A stretch of 19,233 nt of DNA from Phyllobacteriaceae bacterium (GTDB taxonomy: Bacteria; Pseudomonadota; Alphaproteobacteria; Rhizobiales; Devosiaceae): NCBI GenBank assembly GCA_012799265.1, contig JAAZLP010000037.1, forward strand, positions 1-19,233, in the 5' to 3' direction. The translations under genes were made by a program, and so were the position numbers. The notes under the pieces are model-generated. The model made no database searches and had not been told where the DNA came from. It was given only the letters and a program-made list of their open reading frames with translations. This document shows positions 1-6,543 of this stretch, in pieces (the stretch's first letter is position 1; each line of letters starts with the position of its first letter).

Positions 1-567
1 AGAGAGGGTGGCCTCGATCTGGTTGACCATCAGAATGGCGTTTTGCGGATCGAGCCAGAAGTGGAGGTCAGCTTCTCCCTCATGGGCGTGGTGGTCGTGC
101 CCCTCTTCATCGTGGTCATGGTGGTCATGCTCATGATGGTCATGGCCATGGCCTTCGTGCGAATGGGCGGCATGCTCTGCCTCGGTTTCGTCTTCGTGGC
201 TATGGGCCTCAAAGGCGCCGCCTTCGCGGAGGGGAAGGAGCGTCAGCCCTTCGGCCTCGGAGAAGTCGACAACCTCGGCATTCCCGGCGAGCGTTTCCAG
301 AGCGTCGGCGAGAAAGAGTTCGAACCCCGGACCGGTCCAGAAGACGAGGTCCGCGCCTTCCAGCGCGGCGGCATCGGAAGGACGGAGGGAATAGGTGTGC
401 GGCGAGGCAGCGCCCTTCACTACCAGATAAGGCTCGGTGACACCTGCGGTGACCGAGGCGACGAGCGAGTGGATAGGCTTGGTGGAGGCGACGATCTCCG
501 GGGCAGCGAGGGCGGTGCCAGCCATGGCAGCAAGGGAGAATGCGGCGAGCGGGAGCGTGCGGATCAT
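1..567 (-). CDS. znuA: Zinc ABC transporter substrate-binding protein ZnuA (3' end beyond window)
   Basis: Periplasmic Zn(II)-binding protein that delivers zinc to the ZnuB/ZnuC permease. The visible part is the first 189 residues; the gene runs off the left edge. The start ATG (complement of 565-567) has an AAAGG ribosome site 6 bases upstream. Residues 1-22 form a signal peptide ending ALAA. The fold is recognisable from SPHTYSLRPSDA (likely metal ligand H57) and DLHFWLDP (H169). Between them lies the charged loop typical of zinc-specific members, here residues 122-162 with 17 histidines among Asp and Glu. Its divergence from znuCB-zur and the histidine loop favour zinc over manganese. The histidine loop is thought in the family to gather or sense zinc. 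The Zur-like palindromes just upstream imply zinc repression. Confidence 0.93.
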   Translation of the reverse strand, partial: MIRTLPLAAFSLAAMAGTALAAPEIVASTKPIHSLVASVTAGVTEPYLVVKGAASPHTYSLRPSDAAALEGADLVFWTGPGFELFLADALETLAGNAEVVDFSEAEGLTLLPLREGGAFEAHSHEDETEAEHAAHSHEGHGHDHHEHDHHDHDEEGHDHHAHEGEADLHFWLDPQNAILMVNQIEATLS

Positions 568-587
568 CGTCGACCTTTCGGTGATAT

Positions 588-600
588 GTTATGTTATTAC
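588..600. promoter_or_regulatory. Zur-like operator, znuA-proximal copy
   Basis: The sequence GTTAT-GTT-ATTAC matches the GTTAT-N3-ATAAC core of alphaproteobacterial Zur boxes with one mismatch in the right arm. It lies 20 bases upstream of the znuA start and 25 bases from a better copy at 613-625. Being proximal to znuA, it may add repression of that arm or be a weaker secondary site. This is read by eye against the known consensus; binding is inferred. Confidence 0.5.
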
Positions 601-610
601 GCTTGCAGCG

Positions 611-627
611 ATGTTATGCTATAACGT
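611..627. promoter_or_regulatory. Zur box between znuA and znuCB-zur
   Basis: The core GTTAT-GCT-ATAAC (613-625) has perfect 5-base arms, and the 17-base extension has only one mismatched pair. It sits in the divergent znuA/znuC region, and zur itself is the third gene of the plus-strand operon. The box overlaps plausible -10 elements in both directions: TATAAC at 620-625 on plus, and CATAAC (complement of 613-618) on minus, 18 bases from a minus TTGACG (complement of 637-642). Zur bound here could therefore shut off both arms. The promoter assignments are tentative. Confidence 0.75.
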
Positions 628-712
628 ATTTATCGACGTCAAGAGGCGTTCCTCCGCTTTTTCCTGGCCGTTGGGGTCGGGATCGAGAGTAGCGGGGCGC
701 CGAGCATTCGGG

Positions 713-728
713 CTCCCCTAAAGGGGAG
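713..728. repeat. CTCCCCT/AGGGGAG palindrome upstream of znuC
   Basis: A perfect inverted repeat with 7-base arms and two A bases between them ends 21 bases before the znuC start. It resembles the CCTCCCC/GGGGAGG palindrome in the znuC-znuB gap at 1630-1652. Both look like small extragenic palindromic elements or 5'-UTR hairpins. It could affect ribosome access to znuC, because the right arm is purine-rich and Shine-Dalgarno-like. Confidence 0.45.
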
Positions 729-749
729 AGAACGAGAAACCGAGAGATC

Positions 750-1565
750 ATGGACGATCAGCGCAAGCCAGAAAATCTGATCACGCTCACCAATGCCGGG
801 GTAAAAAGGGGCGGTCGTGTCCTCGTCGAGGGCGTAAGCTTTTCCATCGCCCGCGGTGAGATCGTGACGCTGATCGGACCGAACGGTTCGGGTAAATCGA
901 CGACGGCCAAGATGGCGACCGGCGTGCTCAAGCACACAATGGGGAGCGTATCGCGCAAGCCGGGCCTCACTATCGGCTATGTGCCGCAGAAGCTCGCCAT
1001 CGACTGGACGCTGCCGCTGACAGTCGATCGCCTGATGACGCTTACCGGCCGTCATGGCGCGGCGGAGATCGATGCGGCGCTCGACGCCGTCGGCGCGGCG
1101 CATCTGCGCAAGGCGGCGGTGCAGGAGCTGTCGGGCGGTGAGTTCCAGCGGGTGCTGTTTGCCCGCGCCATGATCCGAAAGCCGGACCTGCTGGTGCTGG
1201 ACGAGCCCGTGCAGGGCGTCGATTTTTCGGGCGAAGTGGCGCTTTACGATCTCATCCGGCAAATCCGGGACCGGACGCAGGCCGGCATTCTGATGATCTC
1301 GCATGACCTTCATGTGGTGATGGCGGAAACCGATACGGTGATCTGCCTCAATGGCCATGTCTGCTGCCGGGGAACACCGAGCGCGGTGAAGACCAGTCCG
1401 GAATATCTGCGCCTCTTTGGTGAGCGCGCCGGCTCGGCGCTCGCGCTCTATGAGCATCACCACGATCATGAGCACCATGACGATGGCTGTGTTGTCGGGG
1501 CGGAAAGTGGCCATGAGCACGCACACCATCATCATGAGCATGAGGGGCACGGACATGGCCGGTGA
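750..1565 (+). CDS. znuC: Zinc ABC transporter ATP-binding protein ZnuC with His-rich tail
   Basis: ATPase subunit that powers zinc import through ZnuB, on the cytoplasmic face of the inner membrane. The 271-aa protein has all ABC motifs: Walker A GPNGSGKST (43-51), signature LSGGE (127-131), Walker B LLVLDEP (147-153) and switch histidine H185. The segment VPQKLAIDWTLPLTV (78-92) resembles the ZnuC family Q-loop region. After the ATPase core there is an unusual C-terminal tail, residues 235-271, with 15 histidines in two clusters separated by a short spacer containing one Cys. The ATG is used here; no strong Shine-Dalgarno is seen beyond purine-rich sequence around 721-745. It is first in the znuC-znuB-zur operon and should be repressed by Zur. 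Confidence 0.95.
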   Translation: MDDQRKPENLITLTNAGVKRGGRVLVEGVSFSIARGEIVTLIGPNGSGKSTTAKMATGVLKHTMGSVSRKPGLTIGYVPQKLAIDWTLPLTVDRLMTLTGRHGAAEIDAALDAVGAAHLRKAAVQELSGGEFQRVLFARAMIRKPDLLVLDEPVQGVDFSGEVALYDLIRQIRDRTQAGILMISHDLHVVMAETDTVICLNGHVCCRGTPSAVKTSPEYLRLFGERAGSALALYEHHHDHEHHDDGCVVGAESGHEHAHHHHEHEGHGHGR

Positions 1566-1593
1566 TCGCATGGCGCTAAGTGTTTCCCCCTCC

Positions 1594-1652
1594 CTAGCGT
1601 CGCTACGGCCTGCAAGGCCTAGCTTTGCTACCCTCCCCTCAAGGGGGAGGGT
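1594..1652. repeat. Extragenic palindromic element in the znuC-znuB gap
   Basis: The 125-base gap between znuC and znuB is unusual for an ABC operon and is filled by inverted repeats. GGCCT-gca-AGGCC forms a 5-base stem with a 3-base loop around 1609-1621. ACCCTCCCC (1630-1638) pairs perfectly with GGGGAGGGT (1644-1652). A related pyrimidine-rich block precedes at about 1588-1598. The mix looks like a dispersed extragenic palindromic element placed inside the operon. It could act on mRNA stability or partial termination between znuC and znuB. Copy number elsewhere in the genome cannot be seen here. Confidence 0.5.
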
Positions 1653-1690
1653 GGGCTCCGGTGGACATGTTGCTCGTTTGGGAGGCGCCG

Positions 1691-2509
1691 ATGTTCGGTG
1701 ATTTCTTTTCGCGCGCGCTGATTGCTGGCGTCGGTCTTGCGGCCGTCACGGGACCGCTCGGATGCTTCGTGGTCTGGCGGCGGATGAGCTATTTCGGGGA
1801 TACGATGGCCCATTCGGCGCTGCTCGGCGTGGCGCTGTCGATCCTGCTCTCGATCAACATGACCTTTGGCGTCTTTGCCGTCGCCGCATTGGTGGCCGGG
1901 GCGCTGTTGCTGCTGCAAAAGCAGAATACGCTTTCGACCGATGCCCTGCTCGGCATCCTCAGCCATGCGAGCCTGGCCGTTGGTCTGGTGATCGTGGGGT
2001 TCCTGACGCAGGTGCGGATCGATCTCATGGCGTTCCTGTTCGGCGATATTCTCGCCGTGTCGGTGCAGGACATTGCCATCATCTATGGGGGCGGCATCGC
2101 CATCCTCGCCATCCTGATCCTCAACTGGCGCCCGCTGCTTGCGGCGACCGTAAGCCCGGAACTGGCAGAAGCCGAAGGGCTGAAGCCGGAGGTGAGCAAG
2201 ATCATCCTCATGATCCTCATGGCCAGCGTCATCGCTATCGCCATGAAGCTTGTCGGCGTCATGCTCATCACCTCGCTGCTGATCATACCAGCGGCGACAG
2301 CGCGGCGGCTGAGTGCAACGCCGGAGATGATGGCCGTGGTTGCGGCAGTGCTCGGCGCGGTTGCGGTGGTGGGCGGCTTGTTCGGCTCGCGCAGCTGGGA
2401 TACCGCTTCGGGACCATCTATCGTGGTGATGGCGCTGGCAATTTTCCTTGTATCTTTGCTGGTGCCGACGGCACGGCTGTTTGGCAGGAGGGAACACAAT
2501 GGCGCATGA
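1691..2509 (+). CDS. znuB: Zinc ABC transporter permease ZnuB
   Basis: Inner-membrane permease of the ABC-3 family, which forms the zinc channel with ZnuC. The 272-aa product is almost entirely hydrophobic, with several membrane segments. Family hallmarks near the N-terminus are GCFVVWRRMSYFGDTMAHSALLG (from about residue 24) and, further on, VGVMLITSLLIIPAATAR. I chose the ATG at 1691 because a GGAG ribosome site (1681-1684) lies 6 bases upstream. An in-frame ATG at 1667 would add eight residues and has a poorer site. It follows znuC across a palindrome-filled gap, and its end overlaps the zur start by 11 bases, which suggests coupled translation. Confidence 0.93.
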   Translation: MFGDFFSRALIAGVGLAAVTGPLGCFVVWRRMSYFGDTMAHSALLGVALSILLSINMTFGVFAVAALVAGALLLLQKQNTLSTDALLGILSHASLAVGLVIVGFLTQVRIDLMAFLFGDILAVSVQDIAIIYGGGIAILAILILNWRPLLAATVSPELAEAEGLKPEVSKIILMILMASVIAIAMKLVGVMLITSLLIIPAATARRLSATPEMMAVVAAVLGAVAVVGGLFGSRSWDTASGPSIVVMALAIFLVSLLVPTARLFGRREHNGA

Positions 2510-2912
2510 CCACGCGATGCCAGCGGATCTGACCCGCAACCAGGAGCTGGTGCTCGGCGCGCTGAACCACTCCCCTGCCCCGCTGTCGGCCTATGACATT
2601 CTCGACCGCCTGCGCGGCGATGGATTACGCGCGCCGCTGCAGGTCTATCGCGCGCTGGACAAGCTCGTGGAACGAGGCCTGGCGCACCGGCTGGAATCGC
2701 TCAATGCCTTTGTTGCCTGTGCGGATGAACATTGCCATCGCAAGGGGCTCATCGCCTTTGCCATCTGCGACGCGTGCGGCAAGGTCGATGAATTCGCCGA
2801 TGCCGTGATCGAAGAGCGGCTGGGCGGCTGGGCTGGCAAGACCGGCTTCAAGGTCGAACGCACGACGATGGAAATCCGCGGCCGCTGTGGGGAATGCCTC
2901 AAGGCGGCCTAG
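2499..2912 (+). CDS. zur: Zinc uptake regulator Zur (Fur family)
   Basis: Fur-family repressor that senses cytoplasmic zinc and, in this context, most likely represses znuA and znuCB-zur. The 137-aa length is normal for the family. Residues 1-65 form the winged helix (YDILDRLR..APLQVYRALDKLVERGLAHRLES). The dimerisation domain has the structural zinc cysteines CDAC (C90, C93) and CGEC (C130, C133), and the sensory-site residues ACADEHCH (C74, H78, H80). The FVAC-x4-HCH pattern and operon position favour Zur over Fur, Mur or Irr. The start ATG has an AGGAGG ribosome site at 2486-2491 and lies inside the end of znuB. The stop codon overlaps the convergent stop of the next gene in a CTAG. Confidence 0.92.
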   Translation: MAHDHAMPADLTRNQELVLGALNHSPAPLSAYDILDRLRGDGLRAPLQVYRALDKLVERGLAHRLESLNAFVACADEHCHRKGLIAFAICDACGKVDEFADAVIEERLGGWAGKTGFKVERTTMEIRGRCGECLKAA

Positions 2913-3289
2913 TACGGATCTTCGGGGAAAAGCGGAATACCGGCAATCGGTTGGAGCCAAGGCTCGCGTCGTTTGGCCCAGCCCTCGTTCAGCGGCGCGA
3001 TGCCATAGGGTGCCGCATCGAGACTACCGAGATAGATTTCCACCTGATCGTCACTGATGGCGAACAGCCTTGAGCCGCAGGTCGGGCAGAATGACCGGCC
3101 ATCGAAGGTCGATACCTTGCCTTCGTAGCTGAACTGGTTGGGACGCCAATCGGCATAGGCGAGGAAAGGCCCGCCGGTCACTTTTCGACAATCGGTGCAG
3201 TGGCAGAGGCCGCCCTTGAAGGGCTCGCCCTCAAGCCCGTAGCGCACAGCCCCGCAAAGGCATCCGCCGGTTCTCGCGTCCTGATCCAT
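2909..3289 (-). CDS. GFA / Mss4-like zinc-binding family protein
   Basis: A small 126-aa protein of the glutathione-dependent formaldehyde-activating enzyme (Gfa/CENP-V) family. The zinc-site cysteines are in the expected order: CLC (C10, C12), CHCTDC (C29, C31, C34) and CPTC (C68, C71). It also has the typical FSYEGKVSTFDGRSFCPTCGSRLF core. Family members are annotated as glutathione-formaldehyde adduct enzymes, but most are uncharacterised, so a specific reaction should not be assumed. AGGAGG lies 6 bases before the ATG, an unusually strong ribosome site. It is 44 bases downstream of rsmD on the same strand and may be read from the same transcript. It is convergent with zur, sharing a 4-base stop overlap. 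Confidence 0.88.
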   Translation of the reverse strand: MDQDARTGGCLCGAVRYGLEGEPFKGGLCHCTDCRKVTGGPFLAYADWRPNQFSYEGKVSTFDGRSFCPTCGSRLFAISDDQVEIYLGSLDAAPYGIAPLNEGWAKRREPWLQPIAGIPLFPEDPY

Positions 3290-3333
3290 CGGTTCCTCCT
3301 TGAGGCAGGAGAATACGAGAGGAACGAAAAGGT

Positions 3334-3888
3334 TCAGCCAAAGCTCAGGAAGCGGATGGCGGCGGCGCCGTATTCGCGGGTGTCATCGAGCGTGAAGCCA
3401 TCTGGAATGGTCACCTCGACATCCGAGGATTCTTCCCAGACGATGGTGGCACCCGGCGCGATCCAGCCATTGCTGGCGAGCTCGGTGAGCGCCGTTTCGC
3501 CGAGACCCTGCGCATAGGGCGGATCGAGGAAGATCAGATCGAACTGGCCGAAGGAGCCAGGCGTGCCGAGCGCGGTGGCGTCACGGCGGAGGAGCTTGGT
3601 GATCCCTGCTGCACCGAAGGCCTGAATGTGGTCGCGGATAAGACCGCGCGATTCAGCGCCGGTATCAACGAAGGTGACATGGGCGGCGCCACGCGACAGG
3701 GCCTCAAGGCCAAGGGCGCCGGTGCCGGCGAAAAGATCGAGCACTCGCTTGTCCGTCAGAACGGGGCCGAGGCGCGAGCCCAGGATATTGAAAACCGATT
3801 CGCGGACGCGATCGGAGGTCGGGCGAATGCTGTCATCCGAGGGGGAGTTTAGCTGCTTGCCGCGAAATTTGCCGGCGACGATGCGCAT
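3334..3888 (-). CDS. rsmD: 16S rRNA (guanine966-N2)-methyltransferase RsmD
   Basis: SAM-dependent methyltransferase that modifies G966 (E. coli numbering) of 16S rRNA during small-subunit assembly. The 184-aa product begins with the family signature MRIVAGKFRGKQL and RPTSDRVRESVFNIL. The SAM site is VLDLFAGTGALGLEALSRGA (49-68), and the catalytic DPPY motif is at 122-125. I chose the inner ATG because it gives the canonical N-terminus and has GGAGAGA about 9 bases upstream. A start eight codons earlier is possible but lacks family support. It follows the rRNA pseudouridine synthase gene on the same strand, a common pairing in Rhizobiales that groups ribosome-modifying enzymes. Confidence 0.94.
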   Translation of the reverse strand: MRIVAGKFRGKQLNSPSDDSIRPTSDRVRESVFNILGSRLGPVLTDKRVLDLFAGTGALGLEALSRGAAHVTFVDTGAESRGLIRDHIQAFGAAGITKLLRRDATALGTPGSFGQFDLIFLDPPYAQGLGETALTELASNGWIAPGATIVWEESSDVEVTIPDGFTLDDTREYGAAAIRFLSFG

Positions 3889-3949
3889 GGGCCGTTCTCT
3901 CCGCAGGATCATGCACGCCTAGGAGTGCACAATAAATAGAGGGGGAGCA

Positions 3950-3970
3950 GCCCCCGCGTGTCGCGGGGGC
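3950..3970 (-). terminator. GC-rich hairpin after the pseudouridine synthase gene
   Basis: GCCCCCGCG and CGCGGGGGC form a perfect 9-base stem with a 3-base loop, 13 bases beyond the pseudouridine synthase stop. On the minus strand it is followed by a pyrimidine-rich stretch containing only short T runs, so it is an imperfect intrinsic terminator. An alternative GGGGG/CCCCC pairing overlaps it at 3941-3955. It may only reduce read-through into rsmD. Confidence 0.5.
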
Positions 3971-3982
3971 GTGAAGTTCAGG

Positions 3983-5653
3983 TTAGCCGCGCGGCTTGCG
4001 CGGGCCGGGCGGACGGCCACCAGCGGGGCGACCGCCAGTGGGACGACCACCTGTGGGGCGTGCGCCACCTAGCTTGCCGCCAAAGGGATTGCCAGCCGGA
4101 CGACCCTGCGGGCGGCCCCCAAAGGACTTGCCTGCAGGACGGCCATTCTGCGGTCGATCGCCAAAAGATTTGCCGGCCGGGCGACCCTGTGGACGGTCTC
4201 CTGCTGGGCGCACGGGGCCGCGCGCCGGGCGATCACCAAACGGCTTGTCCGGGCGCGGACCACGGGCCGGCCGATCACCGAAGGAACGCTGCGGGCGATC
4301 CTCAAAACCGCGTTCCGGGCGCGCACCGCGTGCAGGCTTGTCGCCAAAGGGGCGCTGCGGACGATCGCCGAAGTCGCGCTTGGGCCGATCTTCGAAACGG
4401 CCCTCCGGGCGTGGGCCACGGCTGGGCTTGTCGCCAAATGGACGCTTGGGACGGTCCCCAAAGTCACGCTTCGGACGATCTTCGAAACGGCCTTCCGGAC
4501 GCGGACCGCGGGCTGGCTTGTCGCCAAAGCCGCGCTGTGGGCGACCGCCAAAGGACTTGCGGCCCTCGGGACGTTCTGCCCGATCAGGACGCGCATCGCG
4601 AGCCGGACGGTCGCCTGACTTGCCAAAGCTGCGGGCAGGCTGGTCATCACGATCCGGGCGCTGGCGGCCGGGACCCTTGGGCTCATAGGCCTCCGGTGCG
4701 CGACCATCCTCATCGAAGTGGACGCGGCGGGGACGCCCCGTGGGCCGTTCTTCGTCGCGCGTGAAGGCACCACCGCGGGGCGCACCACGCGGCGGATTGG
4801 GGCGGGCATGGTCGCGATCACGCGGCGAACGCACGCGGAAGGTTTCATCGCGCTGCTGCACAATCCCTTCGGGCATTTCGCTTTCGAAATCGACGCCGGC
4901 GGCTTCGGCCAGCTTCTTGCCGAGCTGATCGCGCAGCATGCGGGATTTCACCACCTCAACGCCGCCCTCGGGCAATTCGCCGAGCTGGAACGGGCCGTAC
5001 GAAACGCGGATCAGGCGGTTCACCTCAAGGCCGAGCGAACCGAGGACATTCTTGACCTCGCGGTTCTTGCCTTCGCGCAGGCCCATGGTGATCCAGGTAT
5101 TGGCGCCCTGCTCGCGCTCGAGCGTCGCAGTGATCGGGCCATATTGGACGCCCTCGACGGTAATGCCGTCCTTGAGGCTATCGAGCTGGGCCTGGGTGAC
5201 CTGTCCGAAGGCGCGGACGCGGTAGCGACGCAGCCAGCCGGTGGAGGGCAGCTCGAGGACGCGCTTGAGGCCGCCATCATTGGTGAGCAGCAGCAGGCCT
5301 TCGGTATTGATGTCGAGGCGACCGACGGTCAGCACGCGAGGCAGGCCCTTGCGGTCCAGCTCCTCGAAAATCGTGGGGCGGCCTTCGGGGTCCTTCTCGG
5401 TGACCACGAGACCAGCCGGCTTGTGATAGAGCCAGACGCGCGTGCCCTGGCGGGCAGCCAGCGGCAAGCCATCAACTTCGATCTTGTCCTTGCTGGTGAC
5501 ATTGAAGGCGGGCGTGATGACTTTCTTGCCGTTGACGACAACACGGCCATCGGCAATCCAGCCTTCGGCGTCACGGCGGGAGCAGAGGCCAGCGCGGGCA
5601 ATGGCTTTTGCCAGACGATCAGCAGTTTCAGGTTGTTTGGGAGTATCGCTCAC
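3983..5653 (-). CDS. rluB: 23S rRNA pseudouridine synthase (RluB/RsuA family) with long R/G/P-rich tail
   Basis: Converts a uridine of large-subunit rRNA to pseudouridine; the RluB position is inferred from family. Of 556 residues, about 13-60 form an S4 RNA-binding domain (RLAKAIARAGLCSRRDAEGWI). Residues 73-245 form the catalytic domain, with YHKPAGLVVT and GRLDINTEGLLLLTNDG, where D114 is the catalytic aspartate. From about residue 270 to the end the protein is low-complexity Arg/Gly/Pro/Asp. It includes three near-identical 30-residue repeats (376-465) and later GRPxG repeats. I place the start at a GTG (complement of 5651-5653) just before SDTPKQPE, because upstream codons read as non-family sequence; the ribosome site there is weak. 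Bacterial homologues often have basic tails, but this one is about as long as the enzyme itself. Confidence 0.9.
   Translation of the reverse strand: MSDTPKQPETADRLAKAIARAGLCSRRDAEGWIADGRVVVNGKKVITPAFNVTSKDKIEVDGLPLAARQGTRVWLYHKPAGLVVTEKDPEGRPTIFEELDRKGLPRVLTVGRLDINTEGLLLLTNDGGLKRVLELPSTGWLRRYRVRAFGQVTQAQLDSLKDGITVEGVQYGPITATLEREQGANTWITMGLREGKNREVKNVLGSLGLEVNRLIRVSYGPFQLGELPEGGVEVVKSRMLRDQLGKKLAEAAGVDFESEMPEGIVQQRDETFRVRSPRDRDHARPNPPRGAPRGGAFTRDEERPTGRPRRVHFDEDGRAPEAYEPKGPGRQRPDRDDQPARSFGKSGDRPARDARPDRAERPEGRKSFGGRPQRGFGDKPARGPRPEGRFEDRPKRDFGDRPKRPFGDKPSRGPRPEGRFEDRPKRDFGDRPQRPFGDKPARGARPERGFEDRPQRSFGDRPARGPRPDKPFGDRPARGPVRPAGDRPQGRPAGKSFGDRPQNGRPAGKSFGGRPQGRPAGNPFGGKLGGARPTGGRPTGGRPAGGRPPGPRKPRG
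4259..4528 (-). repeat. Three tandem 90-bp coding repeats in the rluB tail
   Basis: Three consecutive 90-base units encode FGDKP-x-RG-x-RPE-x2-FEDRP-x-R-x-FGDRP-x-R (residues 376-405, 406-435 and 436-465). The first two differ at only two residues, and the third is more diverged. Recent duplication by slippage or unequal recombination is the simplest reading. Copy number is likely to vary between strains. Confidence 0.85.
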
Positions 5654-5720
5654 GAGCGGCAACTTTCTAACATGCGGGACCCATTTTCGCAGCGATGGCT
5701 GCGGCGGGCGGCGCGGGAAA

Positions 5721-5750
5721 TGTGAAAGGCGGCCGGATGAACCGGCCGCC
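5721..5750 (-). terminator. Intrinsic terminator of the ileS-lspA-lipoprotein transcript
   Basis: A perfect 9-base GC stem (5728-5736 with 5742-5750) with a 5-base loop lies 28 bases beyond the lipoprotein stop. On the minus strand it is followed by TTTCACATTT. It separates this transcript from the pseudouridine synthase gene downstream. The U tract is interrupted, so efficiency is uncertain. Confidence 0.75.
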
Positions 5751-5778
5751 GGAAAAGCATTGCTGAAGGCGGGTGCGC

Positions 5779-6477
5779 CTAGAGCTTGGTTTCGTTCTCG
5801 GTCAAACGGGCACCCGGGGTGGCGGTGATCGAACCACCGGTCGGGCCCGGACGCTGCAGCTGACGGCGCACATCGGCGGGGCAACGATTGTCGTTGAGCG
5901 AGACCAGTTCACCGTTGGATGCACGGCAGACCATCTGCGCATCGCCGACGCGGGTGAAATACTGTTCGGGCGGCAGATAGAGCGGGCGCTGGGTGTTCGC
6001 GGTAACGGCCATGTTGTTCTGCTGCAGGCGAGCCGTCAGCTGGCGCATCTCGGCTTCGGTCAGCGGACGACCGGCAACCGAGCGCGCATCAACGACACGC
6101 GCATTGCGCAGATTGATGATGTCCTGCTCGGTGAGGTTGGCCGTGTCGATGCGGACAGTGTTGCTGTCAGCAGGCAGTTGGCCGGCTGCTGTCGCTACCG
6201 TCGGGGCCGGCAGGCTGGCATTGCCCTTGGGCAGGACCAGCGGGGCGCGGGCGCTGGTGGGTTCGGGCTTCGGCGGTTCGCCAGGGATCAGACCGACGCC
6301 GCGCGCCGTGGTGTTCATCACCTCGCGCTCAAAGGTGCCGAAGTCGGTCAAGGCATTGGTGCCCTCGACCGTCGTGCAGGCAGCCAGAGCCAGAGTGGCG
6401 ACGAGGCCAAGGGCGGCCAGCCCGGTCCGCATAACCGTCGAAAGAGCAGAGAACTGCCCGGTCAATCCAATACGCAT
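5779..6477 (-). CDS. Outer-membrane lipoprotein, DUF3035/BamF-like
   Basis: A 232-aa predicted lipoprotein. Residues 1-33 are a signal peptide and LAAC (31-34) is the lipobox, so C34 would be lipidated. The mature protein has a proline-rich stretch with RAPLVLP (77-83), which resembles the DUF3035/BamF motif. Then come a Thr/Asn-rich helical region (TEAEMRQLTARLQQNN) and a C-terminal part with two cysteines, C184 and C199. In alphaproteobacteria a DUF3035 lipoprotein of the BAM complex often follows lspA, and this gene follows lspA by 66 bases. The motif match is short and the length exceeds typical DUF3035, so the assignment is tentative; the lipoprotein call itself is firm. The inner ATG is chosen because of AAGGGA 6 bases upstream and because it begins the signal peptide. 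Confidence 0.75.
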   Translation of the reverse strand: MRIGLTGQFSALSTVMRTGLAALGLVATLALAACTTVEGTNALTDFGTFEREVMNTTARGVGLIPGEPPKPEPTSARAPLVLPKGNASLPAPTVATAAGQLPADSNTVRIDTANLTEQDIINLRNARVVDARSVAGRPLTEAEMRQLTARLQQNNMAVTANTQRPLYLPPEQYFTRVGDAQMVCRASNGELVSLNDNRCPADVRRQLQRPGPTGGSITATPGARLTENETKL

Positions 6478-6543
6478 GCAAGATCCCTTACAATATCGGC
6501 GGCGCTTATAGCGCATTCCCGAGGCTAAGACCAGATTCTGGCG

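Noticed and set aside
639..1571. A 310-codon open frame opposite znuC
   Set aside because: It is antisense to a gene with complete ABC motifs, and its product is a His/Arg/Met-rich string without recognisable domains. High GC leaves long antisense frames open.
3958..4764. Repeat-rich plus-strand frames over 3958-4764, possibly a CRISPR or minisatellite array
   Set aside because: The periodicity is 90 bp in coding frame and encodes degenerate amino-acid repeats of the rluB tail. There are no conserved direct repeats of 25-40 bases separated by unique spacers.
4718..5725. A 335-codon open frame opposite the pseudouridine synthase
   Set aside because: The opposite strand encodes S4 and catalytic domains with the conserved GRLDINTEG motif. 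This frame has no domain and no ribosome site.
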